DNA of 64,000 nt from Voacanga thouarsii. Its lineage: Eukaryota > Streptophyta > Magnoliopsida > Gentianales > Apocynaceae. Where the stretch lies: contig JANUWF010002061.1 of the NCBI GenBank assembly GCA_026120185.1, positions 2,294,001 to 2,358,000 of the forward strand, in the 5' to 3' direction. Under the pieces are notes generated by a model. That model was not told the DNA's origin. It did not search any database and was given only the letters and a program-made list of their open reading frames with translations. A program made the position numbers and the translations under genes. The number at the start of each line of letters is the position of its first letter. Within the stretch, counting starts at the first letter, position 1. Shown here piece by piece: positions 50,860 through 62,821 of the stretch.

Positions 50860-51420
50860 TATTTCTCTGTGATAAGAGAAATATCGAGTGTATCCATGAC
50901 CATAACCACGGCCACTGTCACAACTACGACTATAACGATGGCTTCTGTTGGAGCCAACATCATTCACTTTTGGGAGTGCTGTTGAGCCAGTTCATCTGGC
51001 TTCATGATTTCTCAATAATAACTCATGTTAAAGCTGTCAATTTTGGATAACATTTTTCTCGATATTGTTACTGTAGAACATGAAAAGGGGAGAATGTCTT
51101 CTCTAATATAACTTCATCAGTAACTTTTTCTCCGTAAAATTTTTAACTAAGATGTAGTTTTATACCTCACGGAGTTCACGGTTTTACAATCTTGCAACTT
51201 CAGGTGCAACCATTCATACCGTACAGTGGGTAGTACGACCATCTTCAGGTGGTCAAATCTTTCTTTTTATCCACATGACATATGGATCTCCTTTTTTTAG
51301 CATTTAGATGCATTTACGTATGACATATAATTTTTTTTTCCAGAAATATCAAGGGTTACAAATTCGAATTTAGCGAGATCAATAAATGCGTACCTGTCTT
51401 CTAGCTTTAATAACGGCAGA
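50860..51420 (-). pseudogene. gag remnant of copia element 2
   Basis: On the minus strand, fragments parallel element 1 gag: TLDISGKNYMSYV near the start, LKMVVLP, and VNDVGSNRSHRYSRSCD with a Gly/Arg/His-rich run. The part between the first two fragments, over 100 bases in element 1, is missing. No open frame. Confidence 0.75.
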
Positions 51421-51437
51421 GACTCGTGCTGATAACG

Positions 51438-51793
51438 TGTTATAAAATTAGGGTAGTGTTAGAATAAAATCTACACACTACGAAAATTCTAACTATTCTT
51501 TGTACAAGAATTTCTCTTCAAACTTCTCTCTTTCTTTCTCTCACAATTCTTTCTCTAATCTTTCTTTCACTAATCTTTCTTTCACAAAATAATGGTGTAT
51601 TACAAGCTTAGAGAATAGCTCTATTTATAGAGCTCTAATTAGTGGATTACATCATGGCATACATCATCTTCCACTAATCTTAATTAGTGGTGTCTCCACT
51701 AAACGGTAGACATCCATAAAAATCTTCTAATAATTCACATAAATCCATAATTAGTGGAGCCTCCACTAATTAATGGAGATTTCAATAATTCAT

Positions 51794-51797
<4 letters not shown>
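51438..51797 (-). repeat. 5' LTR of copia element 2
   Basis: 360 bases, TGTTATAAAATTAGGG to ATTCATAACA as read on the plus strand. On the minus strand it has TATAAATAGAG as a promoter candidate, which would drive transcription antisense to the RKD gene. Confidence 0.9.

Positions 51798-51835
<38 letters not shown>
51798..51835. repeat. (AT)n microsatellite
   Basis: AT dinucleotide run abutting the LTR end; it may contain the target duplication TATAT. Confidence 0.85.
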
Positions 51836-51836
<1 letters not shown>

Positions 51837-52545
51837 CGTGAAAACAAATCCTAAAATAGGTTTCTATTGTTTCAAACCCTAATCCAAATAGAAATAAATA
51901 GAAAATTTATAGCCCATAAATATCATTCTGTTGTCTTCCGCCAAAAAAACGGAACTGTTTGGAACAGGGGAACCATTTTTCCTTTTCTGAAGAACCCAAA
52001 AGAACTTTTCACAGTTAAGTGTCACCGTCACCAATTGGGTTGTTGTTGCCATGGCCCATGAAACAAACGCCTTCAGCGGAACTGGTCTCCCAAATATTTC
52101 TGGCAATCCGCTTCATCCTTGCCCATATATATGTGCTCTGGATCCATGAAGTAAGCCTCAGGATTGGCTGATTTATTCTCTCCTTCAGTCTTCATATATG
52201 TCCCTTGGGCTTTCGGTTTCTATTCTGGCCCACAACTGGAAAGATGGATAAAGTAATTATCCTTGGCCCACAGAACAGAATCCAATCCAATCCAACCTTT
52301 GGGGTTTTGATCATTTCTTCATTTTCCAATTTCCGAGATCCAAACAGAGCAGTAACCTCCGTCCTTTTCAGCGTCCAGTCCAGTTTCTGCCAAACCTACC
52401 GACCAGTCAAAATGCCCAGCAAGCCAATGTGGAATTTGGCAATGACAATTCTTATCTCATAACCATTGAATTCAACAGAGAGGGGTATTGTACCAGTATT
52501 TCTCCCAAAATTCAGTCGGTTTCCTCCGCTCACAGCACCGGAGAA

Positions 52546-53571
52546 ATGGAAAACCCATCCCAAGAACCCCATCTCAGATCCGAAAACTGTGTCGCTTGTG
52601 ATTTCCCTTATTCTATCTATGGCATGGCTTTTTCTTCCGGTGCTGCTCACCCCCGCCAGCGACGCCTGGCCGTCGGAAGCTTCGTAGAGGAACTCAGCAA
52701 CCGGGTCGACATCGTCTGCTTCGATGAGGAAACTCTCTCTGTCAAACCCATACCCAGCCTCTCTTTCGAGCATCCTTACCCGCCCACCAAGTTAATGTTT
52801 CATCCTAAACCAAGTGCCTCGCTTCTCAAGTCCACGGAACTCCTTGCTTCTTCGGGCGACTACCTTCGTCTGTGGGAGGTCGGTGATGCATCCATCGACC
52901 CCGTTTCCACCCTCAACAATAGCAAGACCAGTGAGTTCTGCGCCCCATTAACCTCATTCGATTGGAACGAATTTGAACCCCGGAGAATTGGGACGTCTAG
53001 CATTGACACCACTTGCACAATTTGGGATGTCGACAAAGGGGTAGTGGAAACCCAATTAATTGCACATGATAAGGAGGTTTATGACATCGCTTGGGGGGAG
53101 GCAGGAGTTTTTGCATCGGTTTCAGCTGATGGCTCTGTGAGAATTTTCGATTTGAGGGATAAGGAGCACTCAACAATTATATATGAGAGTCCGCAACCTG
53201 ACACTCCCTTGTTGAGATTGGCTTGGAACAAGCAGGACTTGAGGTATATGGGGACAATGTTAATGGATAGTAACAAAGTTGTCGTTTTGGATATTAGGTC
53301 CCCAACCATGCCTGTGGCAGAGCTGGAGAGGCATCAGGCAAGCGTGAATGCCATTGCTTGGGCTCCCCAAAGTTCTAGGCATATTTGTTCTGCCGGAGAT
53401 GACGGACAGGCGCTTATCTGGGAGTTACCCACGGTTGCGGGCCCCGGTGGTATTGATCCTTTGTCCATGTATTCTGCTGGGGCTGAGATTAATCAACTCC
53501 AGTGGTCCGCAGCACAGCCGGACTGGATTGCTATTGCATTTTCTAACAAGTTGCAACTCCTAAGAGTCTAA
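52546..53571 (+). CDS. TTG1: TTG1-type WD40 repeat protein (TRANSPARENT TESTA GLABRA 1)
   Basis: Single exon, 341 residues, the same length as Arabidopsis TTG1. It is the scaffold of the MYB-bHLH-WD40 complex that controls trichome, root-hair, seed-coat mucilage and anthocyanin/proanthocyanidin genes. The start MENPSQEP (ATG 52546) is preferred over the in-frame upstream ATG at 52429 because homology begins here. Family-typical text: [107 protein letters not shown] and the exact-looking C-terminus [18 protein letters not shown] to LLRV. At least four WD units are visible. The stop is followed at once by AG/GTAATC, so a 3'-UTR intron is possible. No damage seen. Confidence 0.96.
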   Translation: MENPSQEPHLRSENCVACDFPYSIYGMAFSSGAAHPRQRRLAVGSFVEELSNRVDIVCFDEETLSVKPIPSLSFEHPYPPTKLMFHPKPSASLLKSTELLASSGDYLRLWEVGDASIDPVSTLNNSKTSEFCAPLTSFDWNEFEPRRIGTSSIDTTCTIWDVDKGVVETQLIAHDKEVYDIAWGEAGVFASVSADGSVRIFDLRDKEHSTIIYESPQPDTPLLRLAWNKQDLRYMGTMLMDSNKVVVLDIRSPTMPVAELERHQASVNAIAWAPQSSRHICSAGDDGQALIWELPTVAGPGGIDPLSMYSAGAEINQLQWSAAQPDWIAIAFSNKLQLLRV

Positions 53572-53579
53572 GGTAATCA

Positions 53580-56500
53580 TAATATCAATGTCTAATTCTA
53601 ATACAACTATTTTGTAGCGTGAACCTTATGGCTATTGGCATGAATCTGTAACCTGTTAAAGAGAGCATATCCTGATGTAGGAGAATATCATTAGTCCAAT
53701 TAATTATTTAAGGTAGTTTTATTCATCTCTTCACTTCATTCCTTGTTTTTGCACCTCTGTCGAATGTGCAATAATTTCTAATTCCATGTGTACAAGCGGC
53801 ATGTATGTGCCAACTTGCTTGTATTGGTACATACGATAAATTGATGCAATAATTGCTCAAATACATGATTTATGTCTCTGACGGACTCTGTGCTTGTTCA
53901 AGGACTTGCGTATTCTCAGCCTGAAGCTCCTTATTATACTCACTTGCGATTAACACGTTCAAAGCAAACCCAGGTAACCATGAGTTGCTAAAAATAGATA
54001 TGCAAAACACAAATGTAATATAGAAAAAGACATAGGAAGAAGAAGATGAAGTGTGGCCGCCCATCTCCTTTGATAAGCTATTTTGCTTTGTTAAACAGTT
54101 GAGTATGATTGGAATAGTTCCGGCTTCTATTAAGTTGAATTTCGCTTTCATGCTAAAAACTACAATTCTGGTTTTACAACCTTATTTTTCACATTCATTT
54201 TTTTAAGAATTGATGCTCAAAGTCAGCTAGAATCCCAGCTGTTTGCCAGAGTTATTTACATGTAATTCCTTCATAAAATATTGCTTCTATCCTGAGGGTG
54301 AAAATGTGAGTATCACTATGATTTGGCAATTACTGTCATGTTCGTGGAAAGGGCTTGGTCTATTTGTGCTATACAACTGAGGAAAGCTTAAGTAGTGAAG
54401 TTTGCTATTTGAGAATTTAAGGTGTGTCCCATGAGGCAAGTTCCTCTCTTTTTTGCATTGTCTCAAATTGTTTGTTCCTAGGTCCTAAATTTCATGAAAA
54501 AACATCCTTGTGAATTCTTTCTCCCGTATGTGACGGGGGAATACAATTTGAATTCAGTAACAAATTTGTGAATTCAAAATTCTGAGAACGCAAATTCATG
54601 TTTTGTGAATTGCAAACTGTGTAAGTGCAACAAATTTACTTAAAAAGGTAGCCAGTTGCTCACTGCTCTTCCTTTGCGGTAAGGCTTGTGACGGCCAGCG
54701 TAAAATATAGTTACATTCATGACAAGACAGAATTCAAATGGTACTGTTTGGCATTGGTGATTACTACATGTAGATACATTTCACTCCCTTTCCTTTTTAG
54801 ATGCAAGCATTACCAATACCATGTAGACATATTTTATCTCTCTTCATTCTGAACTAGTATATTTTAGGATTTCTTTTTGTTAGTGATACAGTGGTGCCCT
54901 TGAAAACTGAACCTCGAAAATTATTGTGCTTCTTGTGCTCTGCTTACTGGTAATTTTGATTCGTCCTTTTGAGAAGATCAAATATAGAAGTATATCATTT
55001 CTTTGGTAGAAGGTTTCATTGTAGTTTCTGATTCATTTCTGTGGTAGAAGTTATTACTGCAATTTGTTCTTGCTATTCCCTAGTTGATTAGGCTTCTTGC
55101 AAGGAAAAGGCAAAACCCAAATTATGATTATCATTGTAACTTGTAAATCACCGTTGTCAATGTTTCTTGATCCCAGATCGCCACTTCTCTCTCTTGTCTT
55201 GTTTTGGTATGTGCTCTTCATTGCAAGAAACTCATAATACCACTTCACGTTTCTGTTAAACCCTGGTAAGGAGATCTTTTCTCTAAATGAAGGATATCAT
55301 TGAATACATGATACAGCGGATTTTGAAGTTTGTGTAAGACCTAAGTCTAACAGTTTCCTGATCTCATGGAAGATATATACGGCTTGCATTCTTTTATTTA
55401 TGATTTCTTGCATGTGTGTTGAACATTGCCCTCAATCTATTTGAAGAAGAGGTAGATTGTCTCTTCTTAGTTTCGAAAGGTCCTAGGTTGTATAACATTT
55501 AGTTATTCAAATCCTAGCATAAGTTTAATAGATGAAAGTAGGGTAGTGATTGGCCTTTATTTTTATCTTCATCCTCGAGATAGCATCATTGCGCTGTTGC
55601 TTTTAGTTCAAGGTCACTCATTTGGGGAGGTTGTCAGTGTTTGACCAATGAAGTGAATCACTTTAATGAGTAGATAAAGTAAGCTGTTGGATCTTGACTT
55701 TCCTTAAATTGATGAATACATTTGAAAATCTATGGGTATATAGATTATCGTTAGAAGTAGGTATTGTCAGTGTCATGTTTCCTTTGGCTAGTGCCTTTCC
55801 TCAACTTTATGGATGTGATTTACCAGAAGCTCCTCATCAATATTGGAGCTACAGGATTCTGAAAATAGTTAGTTTATCCTGGCCGCTGTTCAGGATTTTT
55901 GTTATCTAGAAAAGCACTAAAAAAATTGGCATTTGAATTGGATCCTTGAATGTTTGCTGGTGGCTGTTATGTACTCGGCCAAATATTTCCATGCAACTTG
56001 AAAGTTGAAAGTGCCTTTGAGCGTAGTCCAACACTCAGAACCCCCCCTTTTCTTAAGCTAAGTTCACTTTTCTTCTGTTTCAGATATATTTGGGGAAGCT
56101 AATTCCAGCTATTTGCCTTACAGCTTCCTTTTTCTGCATTGAGTCTCGTTGTTGTTTAGCTTCTGTTTGAGCTTTGGTATGTAAGGAACTTGGGCAAGGT
56201 AATCACTGTATGCACTGCCTTCTGGGGGCCTCCTGCGGATTAAAAGCTCTTGTTGTATTCCATCCCTCTTACAACATGTTTTGAACTACACAGGGACCTT
56301 TGCCTGTAGGACTGTGCTCTAAACCGAATTTTTGAACGGAATCAAAATTTTCCGAATTTTGAATCGATTCGAAATTTTCAATTCAATTCAGTTTGATTTT
56401 AATTTTCAGTTTTCGATTTCTTAAAATAAAAATAAAAATTATATTTTTAATTAAAAATATATAATTAATATTAAAATATTAATAATTATTTTAATCATTT

Positions 56501-58860
56501 ATTTATATATATTATCAATTTTTAATATTTTGATTACTTCGATCCAATTTGATTGAATTTCAATTCGATTTTATAAAAATTTCGTTTGGATTCGATTTTG
56601 TTCAAATTTTATAAAATTGAACCGAGATCTGAATTTTGAAACCAAAACAGAACAGAAAAAGCGAATGAACACCCCCATTTGCCTGCACCCAAAAGTGTAA
56701 GAGTTGGTAGAAATCTGTGTGTGTACGTGCGTGGCAAGGTACTTTAGAATCTGCATGATGAGAGCTTCGTGGACAAAAGTTCCCATTTTTTTTTTTGCCA
56801 GAACAGAGCTTAATGGAGGAAATACAACTCATATTTCAACACAATTTTTCATCAAGGTGGGTGAATCATGCAAATGAAGCCAACTACTATGGAGCCAACA
56901 CAGGAAATTATTTTAATTAGGACATCCTTAAAACTTATTAAAAAAAAAAACCTTAGATCTGGTTAATTATTTCTTCACATAATTTGACGAGAGCATCCCG
57001 CCTTATGAGGAGTTTTGAGTAATTTGTTAACATTAAGTGCTTATTATGCAAAGATCTTAGGCCAAGGATTCAAATATACTCTCGATGTAAGAAAATTTAT
57101 ACATAGATTCGATCTTTATAGATAAGTATATTAAAATTTTATATCGCATGAATTACCAAAATTTTAAAAATATGTAATTTTCGAATATTGAATTTATATA
57201 AACACTTTCTCACCATGAGCAAATTGGTGGTTATTACCACGGGGATGGCCTCCGGCAGCAAGCAAGCATTCACTAGCACATTAGAGTGGGGACTCAGCAG
57301 TTGAAGTTGTATTCTAAGTCGGCTTACCCGTTGGGCCATGGGGCTTAGCAGTTCAAACTAGTTAGATCAATATCCCGCACGCTGCATTGAATGTTTAAGG
57401 TTGGATCTAAGGCAATATTTTATTGGACTGTTTTGTGGAAGTAAATAAAGAAGAGAAGTAAATATAGAGATAAATTATGTATTGACTTAGATGTAAATGT
57501 GGAGATAAAGTAATTTAGGAGGGAGTACTACTCTTTCTCCATATTAGTATTTTTTTTTCCCTCTTAATTTAGAGAGAAAATAAAGTAAGAATAATAATGA
57601 TGATATTTATCCTATTTTTAACATTAAAAATTTTAATAAAATAGATAATGAAAGATAAAATATCAAACTAAATTAATTATTATATTTTTTTCACCCTTTC
57701 CTTTCACCTCTTTTTCTTTTCGTACAAAATCAAATAAAGTAAATATCATTACATCCCTTAGTGAAAGTAAAAGGTGTCTCCCTCTTTCTTCCTTTTTCCG
57801 TCCTCTCCCCCTCCATGAACCAGACAAGGGCTTAACTATAAAGAGAACCCTCCCACGCATATACGGTAACTATTTCTACTAATGCTGCTAGTGCAATCTG
57901 TACGTACATGGTCCGCAGCAATGGGACTTTTTCTCCTTTGCTTGCTCGATCGGAGGTTGGACCCAACTCTGCCCTCTGAATTTTATCAAGAGAGCTAAAG
58001 AAATCAATGCTCAAGCAACTTTTCTATGGGTATATTGTTGACTGGATAGTGAGATTGGTCCGAAGGTTGGGGCTGTGCCTGTTGCCCGGCCAAAATTTCA
58101 ATTCTTTTTTCTTCAACGCTACTAATTTGAAACCCGTTACTGCCTACTACTTGAACTTCAAATCTACAGACATATTAAAAATCCTACGTTGGGCTTCTCT
58201 ACTCCACGAGAGTTGGGTCAAAAACGATGACAAAGAGGAAGTATGGACCAGTCACAATCAACCACAACAAGGAAAGAAGAATAATAAATTGACGTGCTAA
58301 CATTTTTCTAAAATAAAAAAATGCCGACAAATCATGTACACGAAGTAGGCAGCCGTTACCTCCACTAAAGTTTGCCTTTTCTACGTTTGACAAAGAAATA
58401 TCTTATTGTAGATTTATACCAATCCCTCGAGCAAATGACAACTTGGGCAAGTGACGCCCCCACAATTTATTTACGGAAATTGTTCAATTGATTAACGGAC
58501 AAAATTAAAATAATTAATAATGTATAGAGTAGTTGAACTTGAATGTACAATCTTATATAATTTATGTATAAAAATTATATAATTAGTTAAGTATTATGAG
58601 AAATAAATTATTTTAATAATAATAATTTTATTATTTATAAAACTGTCTCATCTTTTCTCTTATATCCTTTTTTTCTCCCCTTTTATCCTTTCTCCTATGT
58701 CGTTTTTCACTCATTATCTTTACTCCTCCATTTCGAAAAGAAAAAAAATAATTAGTTGACTATTAAAATTTAAAAAAAAGACAAATATTTGATATTGTAT
58801 AAAATATAAATATTTTTAATGGAAAGACAAATTGTGCGTCCTTATCCCAACTAGGGGATA
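53580..58860. other. Intergenic region downstream of TTG1
   Basis: 5.3 kb with no supported gene. The first part is probably TTG1 3' UTR. At about 56330-56640 there is degenerate repeat text built from ATTCGATT/AATCGAAT words, like that at 4730-5060. ORFs are short and unlike known families. Confidence 0.35.
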
Positions 58861-58864
58861 TATG

Positions 58865-59154
58865 GGGAAAATTCTTAGGTGCACCTGGTGCATATGCACC
58901 AGTATTTTAGATAGTTATACTGTATGTATTGAAAGTTATATACCAAATGTTATGTATAACTTTATGAGGAATTCTTACATAAACCATAGACCAAATGTAT
59001 TGATGAGTTGTACCGTACAATTTATGTTGTACGCAATACAATTCATCAATGCAGTTGGTTCATGACCTATTAGAATTTTCATAACTTTATCAACAAGCAA
59101 TACAATCATGCAATGCACCTGGTGCACGTGCACCGGGTGCATGTAAGAATTTCC
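58865..59154. mobile_element. Mutator-like MITE with a second MITE nested in it
   Basis: Outer ends are inverse copies: GGGAAAATTCTTAGGTGCAC and the complement of GTGCATGTAAGAATTTCC, continuing into GCACC-GGTGCA palindromes. It is flanked by near-identical 9-bp repeats (GGATATATG on the left, TGATATATG on the right). The terminal GGAAA--CTTAGGTG-ACC-GGT word resembles that of the element at 11156. The interior is non-coding. Confidence 0.72.
58966..59080. mobile_element. Inner 115-bp MITE inserted in the outer MITE
   Basis: Flanked by the perfect 10-bp repeat ATAACTTTAT (58956-58965 and 59081-59090). The ends GAGGAATTCTTACATAAACC and the complement of CATGACCTATTAGAATTTTC are imperfect inverted repeats. 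The centre has inverted TACCGTACAA/TTGTACGC text. Confidence 0.65.
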
Positions 59155-59494
59155 TGATATATGGGGCCCGGTATGGCAAAGCTTTGGTGAGCTCCTAGTA
59201 CAAGAAAGTCTTTGGTACAAGCTCCTTGTCAAGTGTTCTAATCTGTTCAATGCCAACCGTCAGGCCTCCACCGTCAGAGTATCTTTATGCAGAACCTTTT
59301 CCGCATCCGACGAATTACGTCTTTTATTGTGAATTAGTATCTCTTCTCCATCATCTTCTTGTTGGGGTGTATATATATCAATATACACATAACTATTGAC
59401 AAAGTTGTAAGCAAATTCAGTCTTCCCAGTACTTCTGTTCAGAGCCTCCTTCAATTCCTTCATCAGTTTATTATATAGTGTCCATTCTGTGAGT

Positions 59495-60016
59495 ATGGAA
59501 ACCCTGAAGGTTATGCTGACAAATCTTCAATTTCTTCTAATAGGCATCGTGAAAGGCATTCTCGTATTTCTTTCTGGTCTTGGATCTGCGTATAACACTA
59601 CTGCTGCAGCTTACTTTTCTCGAGATGGTATTGCTACTTCTGAAATAGGAAATCGCCCATCTCCTTTACTGGTTCCAGTCCCACTCGAGTTCGCAGTTGA
59701 AGCGGCAAAGGAGCAAATACAAGTGCTCAAGTGGGCTGACATGGTCAAGAAGCCGATTGGATCACATGATGATCAAGAAGACGAAAGATGTGTTGTGTGT
59801 TTGGCACGCATGATGGACTGTGATGAAGTCAGACAAATACGCAGTTGCTTTCATGTCTTTCATAAAGAGTGCCTCGATGCCTGGATCGACAAAGGCAAAC
59901 TAACTTGTCCTCTCTGCAGAACAAACATGCTGCCCAGGAAGAAGTTCAAGAGTGCTGAAGATCCATGGAGGAGGGAGAGAATGATTTATTTGTTCGGTGA
60001 GGATGCTACCTTTTAA
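59495..60016 (+). CDS. RING-H2 finger protein, probable E3 ubiquitin ligase
   Basis: Single exon, 173 residues from ATG 59495 (the preceding in-frame GTG is not a plant start). A hydrophobic segment at about 11-30 (FLLIGIVKGILVFLSGLGSA) suggests a membrane anchor. A middle region with EFAVEAAKEQIQVLKWADM leads to the RING-H2 domain: Cys99, Cys102, Cys118, His120, His123, Cys126, Cys138, Cys141, the C3H2C3 pattern with all eight ligands present. The size and layout resemble small plant RING-H2 proteins of the RHA2/BRH1 kind, which move ubiquitin from an E2 to target proteins, often in hormone responses. The C-terminal RRERMIYLFGEDATF is distinctive. The target is unknown. The frame is intact. 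Confidence 0.88.
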   Translation: METLKVMLTNLQFLLIGIVKGILVFLSGLGSAYNTTAAAYFSRDGIATSEIGNRPSPLLVPVPLEFAVEAAKEQIQVLKWADMVKKPIGSHDDQEDERCVVCLARMMDCDEVRQIRSCFHVFHKECLDAWIDKGKLTCPLCRTNMLPRKKFKSAEDPWRRERMIYLFGEDATF

Positions 60017-60019
60017 TTC

Positions 60020-60690
60020 CCTCTTCATGCGTAGTTCCCTGCCGCTCGAGTAGTAACTTCTTTACGAAAGGTTTCTTGTTATTGAAAAATCAATCTATAC
60101 AAGGACTTACGGTCCATGTTTCTTGCATTCCATTTAACGAATGGTTCCATCATATTTTAAACTAGTATTACTTTCTCATGATTGATCAAAGGAATCAGAA
60201 TACGATAAAACCATTTTCTGGACGGGATGGAAAAAATGCATGGGAAGTTTGGAGGATATCATCTTGCAGTTTTTTTTTTTTTCCCGAAAGCAATATCCAA
60301 TATCGCAGTAAGAGAGAGTTTGGCAGTCCTTACTTGTTTATCAACAATAAGAAAAACAGGTATATATCCCGAAATGAGTAGTTGAATTGGTCGAGTAAAG
60401 AAAGCGATGAAATAAAATGTTACGAGTTCAAATTCTATAGATGTCTATTGACTTTTTTAATTTAGCTGATCAATTAGAATTGTTTAGACTAATAGTGATT
60501 ATGAATTTCTCTCCCATCTTTAGAGAGAAAAAAAAGTAAATGTAGGGAATATAAACCTTATCTCGGTGCAATTAGTACATGTGAAGATTGGAGGGGACTT
60601 AAGACTTTCTTACTAAACACAAACCTTTAGCATGCTATGCCAACGTGGAAAATCATAAAAATTGAAGTTACAATTTTAATTAAGAGAGTG
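60020..60690. other. Intergenic; worn SINE-like text
   Basis: Around 60380-60445 there is an A-box-like TAGTTGAATTGG and a B-box-like GTTCAAATTC about 40 bases later, followed by text also seen near 36770-36860. This suggests a decayed SINE family; boundaries cannot be set. No gene. Confidence 0.3.
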
Positions 60691-60691
60691 A

Positions 60692-61070
60692 TTAGCCAAA
60701 AAATTCGCTACTGTGTTGCCTTCCCTGCGAGCATGATGAGTGAATGTTATGCAGTGGAATCTGTGATGAAGCATTATTAATTTTCGCGTTTAAGTGTTGG
60801 CCAGACCATTGCAAAAATTCTCCTCTAGTGATTTGTTGAATTAGTACCTTACCGTCTGATTGCACTTTGATGTTGTGAAAACCTCTGTTCCAACATATAT
60901 AAAGACCTTCCATCAAGGCCCTTAATTCCGCTTCAAAGCTGTCCGAGTAGCCAATGCCTTTAGCAAAAGCATATATGAAATCTTTATTCCCTGTGCGCAA
61001 TATACTTCCAATGCTTGATGATCCCGAATTGCCTTTTGCTTTCACTTTCAATGTAAGAATAACCTCCTCC
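60692..61070 (-). pseudogene. LINE-type RNase H domain remnant
   Basis: The minus strand reads like the RNase H-like domain common in plant LINE-derived proteins: KVKAKGNSGSSSIGSILR, then FIYAFAKGIGYSDSFEAELR (catalytic Glu in the EAELRALMEGL helix) and IKVQSDGKVLIQQITRGEF (catalytic Asp). Toward the end a frameshift separates HHARREGNTVANFLA, the usual closing motif, from the main frame. No upstream reverse transcriptase is seen. The first ORF residue is not a proven start. It is a fragment of an old LINE or of a captured copy. Confidence 0.75.
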
Positions 61071-61079
61071 CTTCAAGCC

Positions 61080-62815
61080 AGGCCAGTTGGAGAGAAATTT
61101 TCGTTTTCCTCGTCTTTCGGAGTTCAAGTCACAAAGCCTTCCAAAATCTGTCCAGTCATCATACCAAAACGTGTAAGAGAAATTTTTAAGAAGGAACCCA
61201 ACTACAAAAACCTGTCCAGTCATCTTCGAGCAGCATCAATGGTGAGGCACAACTATAAAAACCTGGTCACACGCACAGTCCCGATGAATGTCTCTGGAAG
61301 AAAAAATGTAAGTGACCAATAAGTACGGTACATAGAGAGGGATTTGATTATACATATTAGTCAATTCCAATGCTAACAACTTCGTATACATTTTGCTGCA
61401 AAACGGGTTCTTTTCACCTTGATTTGATGATGTATAACAATGGAGGAACTTGTCCCGTTGGCTGAAAGCTTATTCTTCATTCAACGTTCATTGATTAAAC
61501 CAATCAAAATCAATCGTTTGCAGTGTCTTCGAAGTTTGTTCTACTGTATTCTTTGAATTGGATAAAATAGTTAGCGTTAGAATTTTCATATTAATTTTTA
61601 AATTTAAATTTATCTTTAGTCAAGATAGTTAGTGTTAGAATTTCCACATTAACATTTTGGATTCAAACCTATCCTGAAATATTAATTATGTGCACACCTT
61701 TAAGTAATATTTGCAGACCTTTATGAATAAAAAAATTTTAAAAAAGAGAAAAAAGTTTGTTCTTCTGCATTTCTTATTAATCATTGCACTTTAAATTAAT
61801 ATTATTGACCATTTGTTTTGTGTTGCATTTTTTAATTCCTCCAAATAATTCAAGGTTTGTTTACGCTTGGTACTTATTTTGAATGAGGTATTGTGATTAT
61901 TTTGCGCCTCAAAATATATGGTCACTTGTATTGTCTTTTGGCAATTGACGGGGTGTACGTGGATTGAGATTTTTTTCCATTTAAAATTTTATTTTAATTC
62001 AGAATAATTATTATTTAAATAATTTTAGTTTTTAAAAATTTATCATATAATTACAATACATTATATTTTTTTTATTTAATCTCACTTGACTCCCTTAATT
62101 TCACATATTTAATAATTTTTTTATTATATTTAAATAAAATTATCTAAAAATAATTATTATCTAAATCCATAACGTCAGACTAAAAAAATATTCATATATA
62201 ATATAAAGGTAAAAACGAGTTTGAAGGGACCTTCTTTTTTGGTCAATTACTCTGTGCTTTTATAAAAGTAAACATGGCATTCAATTGAATCTTAATTAAA
62301 GATGATATCAATGGGGCAAGTGATTGTTTAACTCTGCTATAAAATTAAAAAAAAATGATAATTTAATTAGTACCGTTATTTCACAGGAATAATCTTTCAA
62401 CCTGTATACAGTTGCTTCTAGTTGTATAAAAGAGATTAATATTTGCCAGTCACTAAATGACATGTGGCAATTGATTTTTTTTTTTTTTTGGGAGAGGGGG
62501 GGGGGGCGGATATGTAATTGATATTCATTGTCTAATAATTTTTCTTTCTCCTTTATCTTTCTAGAACAAAAATTTGTTTTAATCTTATGCTCTGTACTAT
62601 TCTAATAAGAGCATTCCTTTGGTTGAATATAGAATTACACATGGGTTAGTTGTCCAGAGTATTGCTTTGGTATAAGTAGATTGGAATTTTATTGAATTAG
62701 ATTGAGATGATTTTTATTAAAAGTAGTAAAAAATTATTAAATATATGTGGTTAAAGAGAGGGAAGATAATGGATTGTGAGTATCTGATATTTTTTAGAAA
62801 CGAGAATGATTTAAA
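61080..62815. other. Intergenic, AT-rich
   Basis: No gene supported. Two neighbouring copies of a TTAGTGTTAGAATTT-type phrase near 61570-61680 hint at a decayed repeat. A poly-T/poly-G tract lies at 62477-62510. Confidence 0.35.
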
Positions 62816-62821
62816 TTATTA

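Larger units (their letters stand above)
46593..51797 (-). mobile_element. Copia element 2 carrying an RKD gene
   Basis: Coded on the minus strand. The 5' LTR is 51797-51438, followed by the primer site (complement of CGTGCTGATAACG, 51437-51425), a damaged gag, then about 1.65 kb of foreign DNA with an RKD gene on the plus strand, then reverse transcriptase and RNase H, and a 3' LTR (46593 to about 46922) that lacks its first 37 bases together with the purine tract. TATAT flanks both outer ends, though the right side is an (AT)n run. By eye the LTRs differ at about 14 of 320 positions, younger than element 1. Protease and integrase are absent. Confidence 0.88.

Noticed and set aside
47321..51000. 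Reading the RKD and RT blocks as one fused gene
   Set aside because: They are on opposite strands and separate families; the structure is an insertion in the element, not a fusion.
52429..52545. 39-residue N-terminal extension of TTG1
   Set aside because: Homology and length (341 residues) match the family from the ATG at 52546; the extension is probable 5' UTR that happens to be open.
59260..59463. 67-codon minus-strand ORF upstream of the RING gene
   Set aside because: No family likeness; it lies in the probable promoter/leader of the RING-H2 gene.
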